The notes: generated from the sequence alone by a model not told the origin. A stretch of 64,000 nt of DNA from Phlebopus portentosus (GCA_037892935.1 JAYXKI010000002.1:3162001-3226000); one strand, 5' to 3'; positions 1-12,618 are shown, counted from the first letter of the stretch. Translations and numbers: made by a program.

Positions 1-1
1 G

Positions 2-493
2 TCATTCTCAAGCACCTCGCGTCCGCATCCGTACGCACGCGTCTCCTCCCCGCTCGCCTCCGAGAAACGCTCCGGTGTTGGTGTTGGCGTTGGTGTTGGT
101 GTTAGTGATGGTGGGCGTCGCTCGTCCTCCCAACCGCGCGGTGGGATCTCATATACCTACGCATACGGCTTCCGGGGCGAGCGCTCGCGCTCGGACTCGC
201 GCGACGAGGACCTCATCTCCGAGCGGCCTTCCTCGAGTCAGCTGTCCACGCGCATCAGCGCGGTCGGCAACCCCAAATCCGAGTCCGAGTCCGAGTCCAA
301 GTCCAAGTCCAAGTCCGACTCAAACGACAATGACAAGGAGAAAGTCGAGGGGTCTGCAAAAGGTGAAGGAGGGGGGGACGGCGTCCCGACGTGCTTTGCG
401 TTCAAGTGGGGTCTGCGCGCGCGTTGGGCGGCGCTCAAGCTGCGCGTCCGGCTTGGCGCGTTTAGAGCGCGGAGGAGGGTCGGGCTGGTGTGA
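2..493 (+). CDS. C-terminal part of an unknown Ser/Gly-rich protein
   Basis: The second forward frame is open from the window edge to a TGA at 491-493, giving the last 163 residues of a protein that starts outside the window. I do not recognise a family. The visible part has a Gly-Val dipeptide run coded by repeated GGTGTT (about 76-107), a Ser/Arg/Tyr-rich stretch, then Glu-Ser and Lys-Ser dipeptide runs coded by repeated GAGTCC and AAGTCC (about 281-320). It ends in a short Trp/Arg/Leu-rich tail (TCFAFKWGLRARWAALKLR) that looks amphipathic and basic. This frame is preferred over a longer ATG-initiated frame because its codons keep the regular dipeptide patterns and its tail is not low-complexity. 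Function unknown; only the 3' exon is present. Confidence 0.5.
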   Translation, partial: SFSSTSRPHPYARVSSPLASEKRSGVGVGVGVGVSDGGRRSSSQPRGGISYTYAYGFRGERSRSDSRDEDLISERPSSSQLSTRISAVGNPKSESESESKSKSKSDSNDNDKEKVEGSAKGEGGGDGVPTCFAFKWGLRARWAALKLRVRLGAFRARRRVGLV

Positions 494-541
494 ATCCCGG
501 AGTTGGAGAAAGAAGGAAGGAATTTTGAAACGAAACAATCT

Positions 542-571
542 GAAACGAAACGAAACGAAACGAAACGAAAC
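542..571. repeat. (GAAAC)6 microsatellite
   Basis: Six perfect GAAAC units just downstream of the first gene's stop codon. It is the first of a series of simple repeats between 540 and 2490. Confidence 0.9.
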
Positions 572-780
572 GGAATAATGAAAGATGGAAGGAAACGACG
601 AACCGAACGCGGTGTACTATACTACTGTTTCTGTTCTTTTCACGTCCTTCCTCGGGCTCATCTATACAGTCTGCGGCCCTCTCGCCTCGCATCGACACTT
701 ACGACCCAACGATCATTCCACCCTGGGCACGTCGGCACGTCTGCACGTCTGCACGGGAACTGAAAGAAAGACGAATATGC

Positions 781-811
781 ATCTCATCTCATCTCATCTC
801 ATCTCATCTCA
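781..811. repeat. (ATCTC)6 microsatellite
   Basis: Six perfect ATCTC units followed by A. Non-coding context. Confidence 0.9.
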
Positions 812-1651
812 CCTGACGTTCCGATTCTTGTCGCATCGCATCGGATTTCATTTTTTTTTTTTCTTTCCTCGGTGGTATATTTGTATGTATATAAGTACAT
901 ATTTCCCTTCACTCCTCTGTTTCTACTACTTCTTTTCCCGTCCGTCGCATTTTCTCTTTTCTTTCAACTTTTTTCTGATCCGATCCGTTTACATGCATGC
1001 ATGCATTGGCATTAGCTTTTTTCCCCTTTCTCCTTTTCTCCTTTTTTGTTGTTTGTTGTTTGTTGTTTGTTGTCTGACGGACACTAGTTAAGTACTGAAC
1101 GACTCTGGCGCATTTCTCTGCAATTCAATTGACACGCACGCACGAGCTTTTTCATTTCATCTCACTGCAGTTTTTTTTTTCTTTTTCTTCTTCTTTCATC
1201 GATTCAACTGTACCATTTTTGCACGCACATTTTTTTTTTTGCCTTCGGGTTGTATATTGACTCTCTTCTTTACCAAGCAAGCAAGGTTTTTTCGGGATGC
1301 GTTGTTGACGTGACGTCGATGATGACGACTTTACTTTCACTTTCACTCCGCCTTCATCCACGCCATCCGTCCCGACGTCTCCCACCCCAACGCATCCTTT
1401 CATAATCATCTCCCTCTCCTTTTTTTTTAGATATCCCCCACCTACCTGCCTGCCTTTCCAGTCTTACATCCTTACACACCTCCTTACACGCACTCTTACC
1501 CACCTTACCCACCTTACCCTGCCCCGGCAGTCTGGGCTCCTGGGGTACCATTGTCATTTGTCATTTGCCCTGCCTTTGCATGTACGTACGGAGGAGGAGG
1601 AGGAGGAGGACTACGTAGAGTCTCCTAGACTTTTTTGTCGTCGAATGGATA

Positions 1652-1678
1652 AATGAATGAATGAATGAATGAATGAAT
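1652..1678. repeat. (AATG)n microsatellite
   Basis: Nearly seven perfect AATG units in non-coding DNA. Confidence 0.9.
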
Positions 1679-2057
1679 ATGGATATGAATGGATCTGGAT
1701 ATGGTTAGATGTGGATATATGGATGAATGTGTGGTTCTTTCTTGAACGTTCTTGGTTATGTTTGTTCGAGGAGCTGGGCTGGAGCTGGAGCTGGAGCTTG
1801 TGATGCTTTCTGTGATGCAATATTCGAGTATTCGAGTATTGATATGATATGATGCGATACGACTCCGACGCCGATGCGAATGCTATGCTTGCGGCAAAAA
1901 AAATCAAAAAGTGTGAGGTCATTCCAGAGGTTCAGGTTCGGGTTTATTTAGGAGGCTCAAGGCAAGGCAAGGCAAGGCATAAGCCGCATCTCCGACTCGG
2001 AGGAGTAAGGAGTAGACACATTAGACACATAAGTAAAGTAAACTGTGAGATCTACCT

Positions 2058-2058
<1 letters not shown>

Positions 2059-2095
<37 letters not shown>
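2059..2095. repeat. (GAAA)9 microsatellite
   Basis: About nine GAAA units in non-coding DNA, purine-only on the plus strand. Confidence 0.9.
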
Positions 2096-2098
<3 letters not shown>

Positions 2099-2223
2099 TC
2101 AGTAGATCGATACTAGTATTAATATTGACTCGTCTAGTGTATATAGAAAGCGTGGACACGTCAGACTCGCATGACATCAAATCAAATCAAATAAGTGAGT
2201 GAGTGTTTTTTTCTTTCTAAAGA

Positions 2224-2225
<2 letters not shown>

Positions 2226-2254
<29 letters not shown>
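2226..2254. repeat. poly-T tract, 29 nt
   Basis: An uninterrupted run of 29 T. Together with the GATG-type run at about 2467-2485 it closes the simple-repeat cluster. Confidence 0.9.
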
Positions 2255-2257
<3 letters not shown>

Positions 2258-2489
2258 TATGGGTGAGTACCAATGCGAGCGCGAGTGCGAGGCGGTATCG
2301 TTATCCGTCCGAAAGTCCGTGATTTAGATTATTATTCTTATTATTATTATGAGTACATACGGCCCGCCGGAGTGTAACCTGAGTCGGATGCCCAACTTCA
2401 TACAGACAGACTGAACATGAGAAAAAAAGGAGGTTGTTCAGGGACGTTAGAGATAGATAAATGGACGGATGGATGGATGGATGGGTGGA

Positions 2490-5065
2490 TAGATATGAAG
2501 TCGAGTGGTCGTACTGATACTAAGCCTGTTCCTAACCTCCGAACAAACTTATAACAGCCGGGGGTAAGCGAGCGAGCAAGTTCTCCCCGCCCCGCATTCC
2601 ACGACCGGGGCCGTTTAATTTTCGGCGATTGAGTGAATCGGCGTGGGGTCGAGTCGTTCGTAGAGTGGTTACTGCCGTGCTCCGTGCCTGTGCTCTCCGA
2701 GATCCCCTCGGGAATGAATATGGAGCTTCGGTCCGTTCCTACTTATGAAGATGGGAGAAGAAAGTCGGGGTGTTATTATCGGGTCGGGTTTGGAGGTGTC
2801 TTGCTAGAGTCCAGGCTGCTTGAACTTTGGTCTACCGGCAGGAAACAGATCGTACCGGGTCTGCTTGATTGGCATTGCAGAAGCTAACGTCAAGTCGCGT
2901 AGTTACTCGTCATCGACCCATACCGTATCCAAGTAAGTTCAGCGCCCTCCTCCAGAGCAAGCGAGTGCGCCGAGTGCGCCGAAAAATGAAAGAAGAATAG
3001 GTATGTAGGTATGTACGGCGTTGATCGTCCTTGTCACCGTCATTAACCATCAGACATGCCGTACTGACGGTGACGGTAACCGGCGGATAACTCGGATATG
3101 GGTGGTGGGAAAGAAAAATTGATGCCGTCGACGGAGCTGTATGCATGTACTGTATACAGCTCTTGTTGAGCAATTGTCCCTGCGAATCCCTTTAGCGTTT
3201 TACGGATGATCTGCGACGGAAACGCTAACCCCTGTCTGTCTAGAGCAGCTCGGCATCTCTCCTCTTCTTCTCAGCCCTATCGAGTGAATTAGAGAACCAG
3301 CGCCTCGCGTTAAACATGCGTAGGGAAAAAGGAGTTGACTCATGAGAATCCGGTGGAGAGATGTATAGTATCTCCGTAGAGACAAAAGAATGATGGATCA
3401 TTTTCGCAGTACGACAGCCGGGCGAGTAAGGAAGACAGCTGAGAAAGTCTAGAGTCACGCTGAAGAGCAGCCAGTTTCTTGCTTGTCAGGTTCCGCAGCA
3501 GCAGCACACATCTCGGAGATCAAAGCTTTTGACAATCTGGTTACATTCGTCTGCGGGCGATTCACACGCACGCTAGAATCGAGATTCAGGAAGGACGACA
3601 TAGTATGACACGCAGAAAATTCCCGGCGGTACACAGGGAAGAGTGCGAAGAGACCTGGGCTGTCCGAAAAGCCCATGCCTAGAATGGTCTCGTTACTACA
3701 ATGCAGATATCTAGGCTCGAGTTGACACGGCCGAATGCACCTCCTTTCGCTGGCAGTGGTAGCTTTCTCCTAGTAGAAATGAGATCTATGAGACCGGAAT
3801 GAGTTTTCAGCCATTGACTGGAGCCTAATAGACCATGAATGCATGTCGAATAAATAGCATCAACGTTTGCGACCAAAATCCGGCACGGCCGTTTCTTGAT
3901 CCCGACCCGATTCGAGTAACAGTGACCATTTTGCGACAATGCAAACAATTCTGGACTCGGATTTTCGCTTGAATCTAGAATGAAGTCAATAAGAGCACAC
4001 CAAACTGGCGTACCAATTTAGTGGTTACTGTTCTTCTCTTCTTGCTCTTGCTCTTGCTCTTCACCTCCGTGTCACTCCGGCCGGATAAACGCAGACCGCA
4101 GACAATGCGGGGAAAGAGTGAGACCTAGGCCCCAGAAAAGCACCTACAATAGGTCTTCACTCCCATCGCCTTGTGATCTGGATGATACGGCCTGATTCGG
4201 GGAGGATGTGAAAGTAGGTGAATCTTCAAAGGCAAAAGCTTAATGGGGAAATACGACATACTCGGATAGATAGGCATCTTAGTTCCGTAGCGATACTATC
4301 CTCTGCGCGCGTGAACCCGTAGTGTAAACTACGCAGATGACCGCTGGCCCGCGTGCGCCCCTACGGAAAGTGAAGACCAAAATCACGCGGTTAGTCGGAT
4401 AAACACAAGACAGAAACAGAAACCAACAACAGCGGTCAACAAGGACTCGTTCATGCGCAGTCGACGATTGACAGAAACACGCGCATTTGAAGAGCAATGT
4501 TGTGATGTGAAATCAAGAACGGAAACCACAAGAGCGCACGAGAAACATGGGAGAAGAGAGAAAGACGATGATTGGACTGTCGATCTTGCGTGTACAACCC
4601 AAATCTGGAAAGTCTCGGTTTGATCTCTCGTCCATGTTCTTGTATCTTCCTAGAATTCCGCTTCTACTTACATCTGGCGTACAAAGATAAACTATTGGAG
4701 TAGGGTTGCATTTCCAAGACCTACTCTACGAATGAATTACCCGTTTACTACTTTTGATATTCTACACTCTTCCATAGATTGGTGGAAGAAAAGTATATTG
4801 AGGACGAGGGGAACTGACGTCATCGCATGACATAGAGATACAATTTGCAGCTTTTATCTAGGTACCGTCTGTACTATATCTTGAAAGCCTCGAACAGAAG
4901 GTCAGCATTCTTCTGTTTCTCTACCGTACATGTACGTGGTCGGTAATTTGATTCCTACCAAACCACGATAGGGGCCAGGAATGTTAGGATACCTATTTCA
5001 GCAAATGAACAGAAGCCTAGAATATGGAGTCGACGAAATTGTGCTTCTAGTCGACTCCTCCGTAC
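2490..5065. other. Intergenic, no recognisable gene
   Basis: Only short, unconnected open frames occur here on both strands; none resembles a known protein and none joins through plausible splice sites. A TTGCTC-type run lies near 4041-4065. No RNA gene or terminal inverted repeat seen. Confidence 0.5.
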
Positions 5066-5880
5066 TCACTGATCTGGTCCCCGCATCCTCTTGACCACGC
5101 ATCTGTCATTTGTGTAGTCCATACAATCATCTATAGAAAGATCAGGCTCGTCATGAAGTACGATCGAAGAAGGGTCGTTACGAACGAATAGGATCGGATG
5201 TTCGATATTGTCGGGAATAGTCGAGTTGCGGTCATCACAGGTGTTACGTCCGACTGGACAGCCAAACGCTCGTATAGCTTCTTCGGGTGTGCCGGCAACT
5301 CTACCGTAAAGCCCAAAGCACCCTTACTTGAGTAAATCTTGTTAGCATTATGAAACCCTTTGAAACATAGATATGCATCCTCGAATGTACGGATTTACAA
5401 TCCCGACCAGTGACCGACTCCGTGGACGAGGTTCTTTCGAAAACTTAAACGGCCCTGGAGGTACAGACAAATTGTAGCCTCTTCCACGATTATATATTGG
5501 ATTATCGCCGCCAGGGACTGTACTGCATGGGATAACAATTCCGTCGTTCGTCATACCCGGTAATACAGCCTGGCATCATGCCATCGTCGCATATCTACAA
5601 CCAACGTTTTTGAAGCCGGCCGAGTGTACTCGGGTCCTCCGTTCTGGCTGCTTTCTTCATTTCGTCCTGCTCTGGATCATATTGGCAAATCGATAACCGC
5701 AGCGTACCGAAACCATTCCGGGTTTCTTGTGCGTGTTGCCGCCTTGTGCTTGGGCCTGATACTTGATCCGTTAAGCACCTTGTTCACTACATTGAGCGAA
5801 GCAAGAATCCGGAAGTTCCTGAAGGTTGACAAAAAGCTCATTACGCAGTTATGTAAAGCGAGATTATGAGCGAACGTACG
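5066..5880 (-). pseudogene. Decayed M43 (pappalysin-like) metalloprotease relic
   Basis: Fragments of an M43 protease, like the intact copies at 9.5 and 18.7 kb, are readable on the minus strand in several frames. The end reads TPEEAIRAFGCPVGRNTCDD, then DDCMDYTNDRC and a stop at 5066-5068; this matches the C-terminal region with its MDY (Met-turn) motif. Upstream TNDGIVIPCSTVPGG matches the strand before the zinc helix, and QDEMK with a GF...YAT segment matches the middle of the domain. The HExxH zinc motif is gone: where intact copies read GLYHTFQG this one reads ISMFQR, with no His-Glu before it. Several frameshifts and in-frame stops separate the pieces. It is certainly non-functional as a protease. 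The N-terminal end is not definable. Confidence 0.75.
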
Positions 5881-8152
5881 GTGCGTTCTCGTCCGTAGGC
5901 TTTTACCCTCCGAGGCAACATGCTAATATACGTCGACTGTCGTGTTCGTAGGCGTCCTTATCCTGTTCCTTATGGATGACAGTTTTATCTCGAAATCTCG
6001 CTCGAAGGCATCAAGTTCGCGCTGCATAAGGGCACTGTGATTCCGCAAAACCTAAATCTTCCGGTTTTCATGCTAATTCTGTCGACGACGATTGGAAAAT
6101 GGTCCAGAAGCTTACGGTATCCTGGATACATTTATCAGAAAAGAACCATAACCAATCGGATCAACGAGACAGAAGAGAGTGAATACGACCACTGAAAGTA
6201 ACATGAAGCTTCCGTTAACCTATCTGTGGGAGCAACTTACATTGATATAGTATACATTGTTGGGGACGCCAAGTTACAGCCCGTCATGCGTCGCAAATAT
6301 CCTGTATGGTATATGATGGAATGTCTTTGGAAACTGGAATAAAGAACAGACGAATTCTTGAGTCGACTATGCACCACAACCACACAAGTAAAACAAGAAA
6401 AATACCACAAAGAATATAAGAATCAAGTTTCTGATCAAGAGCATAGTCGAATTTGTTTTTGATTTGTACCGATTTCCGCCTATCACCAGGCAAGCTGCAT
6501 TGCAATGTTCCATTTGCTGTAGTCTGTGTACCAATTAAACTTCTAGGTAGGAGGACAAGGTCCGAGACCACTTTGTAAGCAACGAGGACATGGGATATGA
6601 AAGAACGATGCAGTTCGACCAGATGGCTACCCAAGCTGAGCGAGTAACTTTCCTCTTGTTCTGGGCCAGAGAAGTAGTCGTGAAGGTGTGCGACTCTCTT
6701 GATACCGATTGGTGCTTCTAGAAATGCTCCTCGCTGCACTGCGCCACACAGCCTGCTTCATGCATGTTCAGCATAACTTGGAGTCCTGTGATGAGTAACT
6801 AGGTCTCTGGACAATGTCATCACATTACCTGAGGACGGATCTCGTCTTGCAGTGATGTCTTTTGGAGCCTGATGTTTTCATGTATGCTCCGTCAGGATGT
6901 CGATGGCCCAGAGCTTGCCTAATTTCAGGGATTAGGAGACTTGGGAAAGACCCTGGAATCGTGAGGCATACTTTTCTGACCACCTGGTTGTTAGTCAGAA
7001 TGTTGTACGTTTGCGGGGCCTAGGGTGCCGTAATTTGAAGAACCGCGGATATGAAGTGGTGGACGTATTGACTATCTTTAAGATCTTATCAAGTCTTCAT
7101 TATTTGAGAGAGGATAGAATATGACCGGCCACGTGCCAGACACTCAACGTAAGGTATGCGGTTGATCATGGAGATAGTTCAATCTAAGCGTGTAAAGTTA
7201 GCGAATTCCACAGGAGATCGGTTAGAAACCTGTAAAATCAGCCGTCTTCTATACAGTACTCGAGGCAGACTTGAGTAGATGAGACGTACAATCCAGCTTC
7301 TTCAGTATTGTCCCTGTGCATGCAGCCCGCTGTTTATCCAAATCAAGAGAAGCTCTCAGACGAGCAACTCCTTGCTGTCAAACTAGAGAATGGGTAACGT
7401 CATCGATTGCAGCATTACCTCTCTAATCATAGTACATAACGACGTATTTTCCGTGTATACATAGCGATCGGATCGTGGATCCGTATGCCTCGAGCAAATG
7501 TCCTCCTCCGATCATTATGATGCTCCGCTTGACTGGAATCCGGAAGAACAGGTATCAGCCGGCGTCGATGGATTCGGCACTCTGAACAACACGATGTTTT
7601 CGGCAGATGACTGCTTTAAGGAGTGCAAGGACACGACACGGCCCTTGACATGCTCCGAGATGCATGCACCTAGAATCCACTCCATCTCGAGTTCTTCCAC
7701 TGGTTAAGAGTCTCGTTTGCAAAGAAGCTCGTCGTCTCAACGAAGCAATCATCGGTTCGTCATGTCGAGTGCATTCCGACCAGATATGCGCATTCTGTGC
7801 CATAGTTACGCATCATACTTTCATATCTTCTGTGAAAGGAAACAGAGAGAATCTCGTATGACTTTGGACCGAATATCCACCATTCCCTAAAGCGTAGCAA
7901 ACCACGCACCGACCCTTTCCCCACAGCCGAAGCATCCAGGTTTCCAATCCAGTCATCAGGCAGCAGGAAAGAGCACAATGATAGTAATTATCTCGGTATT
8001 TCTGCACGACGTGTTACATACAAGCAAACCGGTAACTGAGATTTGAGGTAGAGGAAAGTACTATCGTTGAAGTTTGTGGCAGTGACCGTGACCTGAGTAC
8101 GTGACCATCGGATACGTTCCTCCAAAACAACTTCAAACTTCTAGTTACTCCT
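5881..8152. other. Intergenic, no supported gene
   Basis: The longest open frame is 151 codons on the minus strand (6284-6739), with one hydrophobic stretch (YILCGIFLVLLVWLWC) near its end. It has no recognisable family and no supporting splice pattern, so it is not called a gene. The 69-codon plus-strand frame at 7498-7707 is likewise unsupported. Confidence 0.4.
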
Positions 8153-8160
8153 CGTTCTGG

Positions 8161-8789
8161 TAGGGCTCCGACCGTATCCGTATACGGGTACGGCCGTATA
8201 AAAAATGTTTCATACGGATACGGGCGTATATATACGCCCGTATATATGGCACACCAGGCCGTGATACGGATACGGACGGCCCGTATACGGGGAATACGCC
8301 GTATACGGCATTTACAGCGCCGAAACTGTGGAATAGAAATAAAATGAGTTAAACATGCTCATTTCTAGTTACCTAGAAGTTACATATTGCAAATACCACA
8401 CCTTCAAATTGTTCGCCCCTGCCAGGAAGGGCGCACAGACAAATTCAGTGGGCCATAATAGAAAGGAGATGTGTGGGAACAGTATTGTATTGATTCCGGC
8501 ACCCCCTTCCTCATTTTGGTAACCCAGGAATATAGTTTTCAAGTAAGTAATCTATCTAAATGACCAAACTTGGTATGAATATACTTAATCCTTGCTACTG
8601 GGAGGCTCGAGACCTTGGCCCCCGTATACGGCGTATAAGCCGTAAACGTCAAAATTTCAGCCTTTTGTATACGGGTACGGCCGTATTTATACGACCCGTA
8701 TATTTTGCTCTTATTGGGTCATACGGATACGGCCGTATCCGTATACGGACAGCCCGTATACGGGTTATACGCATACGGTCGGAGCCCTA
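8161..8789. mobile_element. Non-autonomous hAT-type element (MITE), 629 bp
   Basis: The element starts TAGGGCTCCGACCGTAT and ends with the inverted copy ATACGGTCGGAGCCCTA. It is flanked by a perfect 8-bp direct repeat, CGTTCTGG, at 8153-8160 and 8790-8797. An 8-bp target duplication with T/CAGGG termini is the hallmark of the hAT superfamily. Both ends are packed with copies and variants of the palindrome CCGTATACGG and of TACGGCCGTA, likely transposase-binding subterminal repeats, while the central about 290 bp is ordinary AT-richer sequence. There is no transposase frame, so it must have moved in trans. The intact duplication and near-perfect termini suggest recent insertion. Confidence 0.88.
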
Positions 8790-8797
8790 CGTTCTGG

Positions 8798-9478
8798 CCA
8801 TCTAGCTAGCCTTGCTTAGCGAGTACGAACGATTCCCCACTGACAAGGGAGTGTCGTTCAGGAGATATCATTGCGACTACGTTGTTCACTGGGATTTAGA
8901 GAATCTGATCGCGGAGAAAATACGATGTGCGGTTCGAATCTTTTGCAGTTTATTCACTACTTTCGTGACGCGAGACGATGAAACTTTTAAAAGATGGGAA
9001 GCATATCTTTAGTTATTGTATAGCCTCTGATCTGATCTCATGCATAATCGAAGGTCATTCTTCAATTTCCGCATGTCTAAATTTTTCATATTGATCACTG
9101 TACAGAAAAGTCCGTCTTGTTCTGAGCTGATATATTGGTCCCTGATGTGCGTTTGGCAGAGTCTATCGGTCATTGGTTCTTTTACTACGACTTTGCCTTG
9201 GGATCTATTCCCTCAAATGTAGTTTTATACGTGAATCACGAACAGGCGAAATTAAAGTGTGAGTGCGGGGGATTTACAGTTCGACCGAGAAAGGATCAAG
9301 CAGGCTTTCTGAAATAGTTGGACCAAAGCGCGGCGCGTCACCGGTTGTCAAGTTCAGCGCAATCAAGGTACATGTCAAAATAAGTGCAGCAAATTACTAC
9401 ATACTGTACGAGCCCATAAGAAACTACAAGAAATCAGAATGGTATATCGAGTCGTTACGGCAGAGAGGAGTGTAACAA
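8798..9478. other. Intergenic between hAT element and M43 gene
   Basis: Only short open frames without recognisable content. Confidence 0.45.
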
Positions 9479-10676
9479 CTAAGATACCGTCTGGCGCTGG
9501 ATGTCATCGTCCCTGTAAATGCTGAATTGCTCGGCCATTCTGGTGAATTGTCCAGAGGTGAATTGGTTGCGACAATCGTGTGCTGAATAGTCCATGTGGT
9601 TACCTGCGCAGACAATCAGAATCACGAACGAAAAGGATTCGAGCAGAACGAACGGATCGGATCCGGATGGTCTATACCGTCAGCCTCCTGGACAGCGCAT
9701 GAGTTACGACCAACAGGACAACCCCTTGCAGGACTAGCTTCCTGTGCCGTATCGGCGACGTGGTCACCAGGCGTGGAACAGCCCTGAGAACAATAAGATA
9801 GTATCCACTTGTACTATCATAAAATCTGAGAAATACGTACACCTTGGAAAGTGTGGTATAATCCCAACCAATGTCCCACCTCGTGAGTAAGGGTCTTCGG
9901 AAGAATCAGGAAATGAAAAGGGGTTTATAAGGAATTAAGAATACCTTGCCGTAGTTGTATCCCTGAAGCAATCCTCCCGGAACCGTTGAAAAAAGAAACA
10001 CAACACCATCATTGGTTGGGTATCTGGAATAACTTTCTGGGAAGTACGCATATCCTAGCAAGCCCTGAAGATTGTTGCCAGTAAAGCCAGTGCTATAGAC
10101 ATTCAAGTCCGCAGCACCTCCCCGACGAAGAGCACGCTTCATATCAATTTCCTGCTGTGTAGGCTGGTCATATTGGTTGATCCCTACATTCGTGAACCAG
10201 TCTCTGTTTGTCGTACGAGTGGTATTGGCCAAGACGAAGGTAAATCCAGAACCCGCGAAATCATCGTTCAGGGTAGCAATTGCACCGTTGACCTTTGCTT
10301 GCCTGGATATATGCAGCATCGCATACTGTAAGCATTGAATTAGCATGCAGTATAACAAACCACCTACGGAAGATTTCCATCATTTTCGCTACTGCCTTGA
10401 GAGATGACGTTCCAATAGATATTAATAGTCTTGTTAATAGCAGCGAACGAGTTGACGCCCTTTCGAGAAGCAAGTTTAGTCTGGAAATCTTTCTCGGCGG
10501 CCGTGATTTGGTCGTTTGAAAGAATGGTCCCGCACTCCCTGATGAATGGCACTGTTAGAGCAGCGCTACAAGTGTGTTTCACCGTGGACTTACATTATAT
10601 CGATGTTATTGTTCCCAAGACTGCCTCGGAACAGACTTGTCAAACAGACAATCGCAACGAGCGCTTTGATGATCAT
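9479..10676 (-). CDS. Secreted M43 (pappalysin-like) zinc metalloprotease
   Basis: Six exons keep one frame: 10676-10594, 10538-10368, 10302-9945, 9894-9841, 9783-9654, 9603-9479, giving 306 residues. It starts with a typical secretion signal (MIIKALVAIVCLTSLFRG) and has the fungal M43B layout. The zinc motif HEVGHWLGLYH is HExxHxxGxxH, with three His ligands and the catalytic Glu; exon 4 is just the 18 residues around it. The Met-turn follows as NHMDYS. Paired cysteines in GCS...GCPVGRNSC and DC match the family's disulfides. It should be an extracellular endopeptidase. The intron before the Met-turn exon has a weak donor (GTTCGT), but its position is conserved in the 19.7 kb paralogue. A close relative of the genes at 13.7 kb (pseudogene) and 18.7 kb. 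Confidence 0.9.
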
Positions 10677-10765
10677 TCTGTAAGGCTAGTGCAGATAAGA
10701 TGATCTCTAGAAGGAGAAGGGAGTTCAGCACTGGGCTGTAGGTAAACCTGTACGTTAAGCTCAGT

Positions 10766-10773
10766 CTTATATA
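10766..10773 (-). promoter_or_regulatory. TATA box of the 9.5 kb M43 gene
   Basis: TATATAAG on the minus strand, 90 nt before the start codon. The paralogue at 18.7 kb has a TATAAG at a nearly identical distance (91-96 nt). Confidence 0.55.
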
Positions 10774-12618
10774 GCTAGAAAAGATTCATCCTAAGCTGAG
10801 ATTTAGCAGCCGCAGAAAACATGAACCGCTTGAATCGAACGCCGCGAAAGATGCCACCGTTCATAAAGAGACACAGAGCACCATGTAGGTCATCTTTGGC
10901 ACAGATTATGGAAAAACTGTAGTTCAGTATCTGACACGAAGGTGTCAGAATGGGAAGATTCGCCGAGAAATTGTTGATGGACTGCTCAGTGGCTTGCAGC
11001 TGTCTTTTTCATTCACTAACCTGCCTGTTAGACCGGTCGCGAAGAACATTGTGTTTTCCGATTAGAAAACTCCTGAGCGGATACACATGTATAGTTGCAG
11101 GCGGAGAGGCTCCCCGTCGTTGTTGGAAAGCAAGCTAAAAGAAACCAATTTCAACTAAACGTCTTCGTCAAAATAGTGACAAGCACCAAAAGTTACCATT
11201 AGTAGATGACAATCGTATATCATCGTCATCGTGACCTCTTCCTGCTACGCAAAGCTATGCCCATGAAAGAGGATAAACAAAGTGGGCCTCTGAAAACAGT
11301 AGCACGATTAATAATATGTCTCAAGATCGTCAGTTTCCAATCCTCTGTACTGTACAGCGGCCCCATCAAACCGCCAGCAGACCTTGTAGCCGACAGTCAC
11401 GAACCAAGGTCATTCTATCCGTCACCAGAAGCGGTCGGTGATCGAGTTTCGATCATGGCAATGATCATCTCGCACGCAAAGTATGAATCACCAGTCCACA
11501 ATCAATTTAAGGTTCTATTTAGTTTGCCAAAACATGGCCGACATAACGCTGGTAATGATCGATCACGTTGAGGATTCTCCTCCGGGGATCTGAATTCTTG
11601 AGATGTCGTCCTTTCCTCGAGTTCTGGCGGAGGGAACATTCATAACGTACTGAAGTCACGATGAACCGGGTCTCCGGAAATAGACGACTTGACCGAGTTG
11701 TCGTCGAGCCTACTGAAGAAAAAATTGTAATTTGATCGCGAGAAAAACGGCGTAGGGGATTCTCACATCCAGGCCAGCTGTCGAGCTCGCACCAATTCAT
11801 ACCACTGTTATACGTCGAGTGAAGAGTCGCTAAACATAGCGAACATAGCAAATATGGCACGGAATGCCATCGATGTCCAGAGTATCAGGGATGATAATGA
11901 GATCTGGGAAAGTGGGAAGAAGTAGCTGGAGATTTGATTCAGTAGTTGAAACTGACGACGGATCAACTACGAAGCAGCTATGTACGTGAGCATTACAAAT
12001 TTAAAGGTGTATAGGCACCCAACGTTGGTCACTTGGTGATTGCCTACTCACTTCTCAGTTCTCTCTCTACCGACTGGATCGCAAAAGGCACGCACGTGCG
12101 GAAGACTTGAACAGATGTAAATGAATATCATCAAAGAAGTTCGGCACTGGTGACCTCGCTCGAGAATCGGAGTTTCGCACGCTCAGGGTACACGCGGAAA
12201 TTGTGTGGGTGTGGCAAATCACAACCTGAATCTTGGATACATTGGAGTTTAGTTGGATGTATTCAAGAAGTCTTGATTGCTTCATGAGAGGGTAAAATAC
12301 GATGCCTGGGCTCAAGAAGTCGAACAAGCAATCATTGAACGAAACTGATAGTCTCAGAGTCACGGACCGTGTTTATCACCGCGACGACAAATTTGAACCC
12401 TTTTTCTCGTCACTTCGCACATCCGTCCGGGAACACGTACGCATGTGAAGATAATCCACTATCAGTATTACTAGAACGATTTCTGATTCTGCGGGAGATG
12501 CTGTCGCACTGACTAAATGCTTGATCAGCCAAGTCTCAAGGACACCTCATAAATACTCAAGGCTGAAGTCGAATGGGTCGCCATTCTCAGCTGTTTTCTG
12601 GCTCGTTTCTCGTATATA
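10774..12618. other. Intergenic, no supported gene
   Basis: Open frames up to about 120 codons occur on both strands (e.g. 11206-11571 plus, 11519-11860 minus), but they have no recognisable domains or joined exons. A CATAAATAC at about 12548 lies 71 nt before the SDR start and may be its TATA element. Confidence 0.4.

Noticed and set aside
75..578. A 167-codon ATG-initiated frame at the left end
   Set aside because: It overlaps the second-frame C-terminal exon ending at 493. Its content is Pro-Ser and Arg runs from reading the repeat out of frame, and it ends in a (GAAAC)n microsatellite.
6284..6739. 151-codon minus-strand frame with one hydrophobic stretch
   Set aside because: No family resemblance, no splice context, in a decayed intergenic region; consistent with chance.
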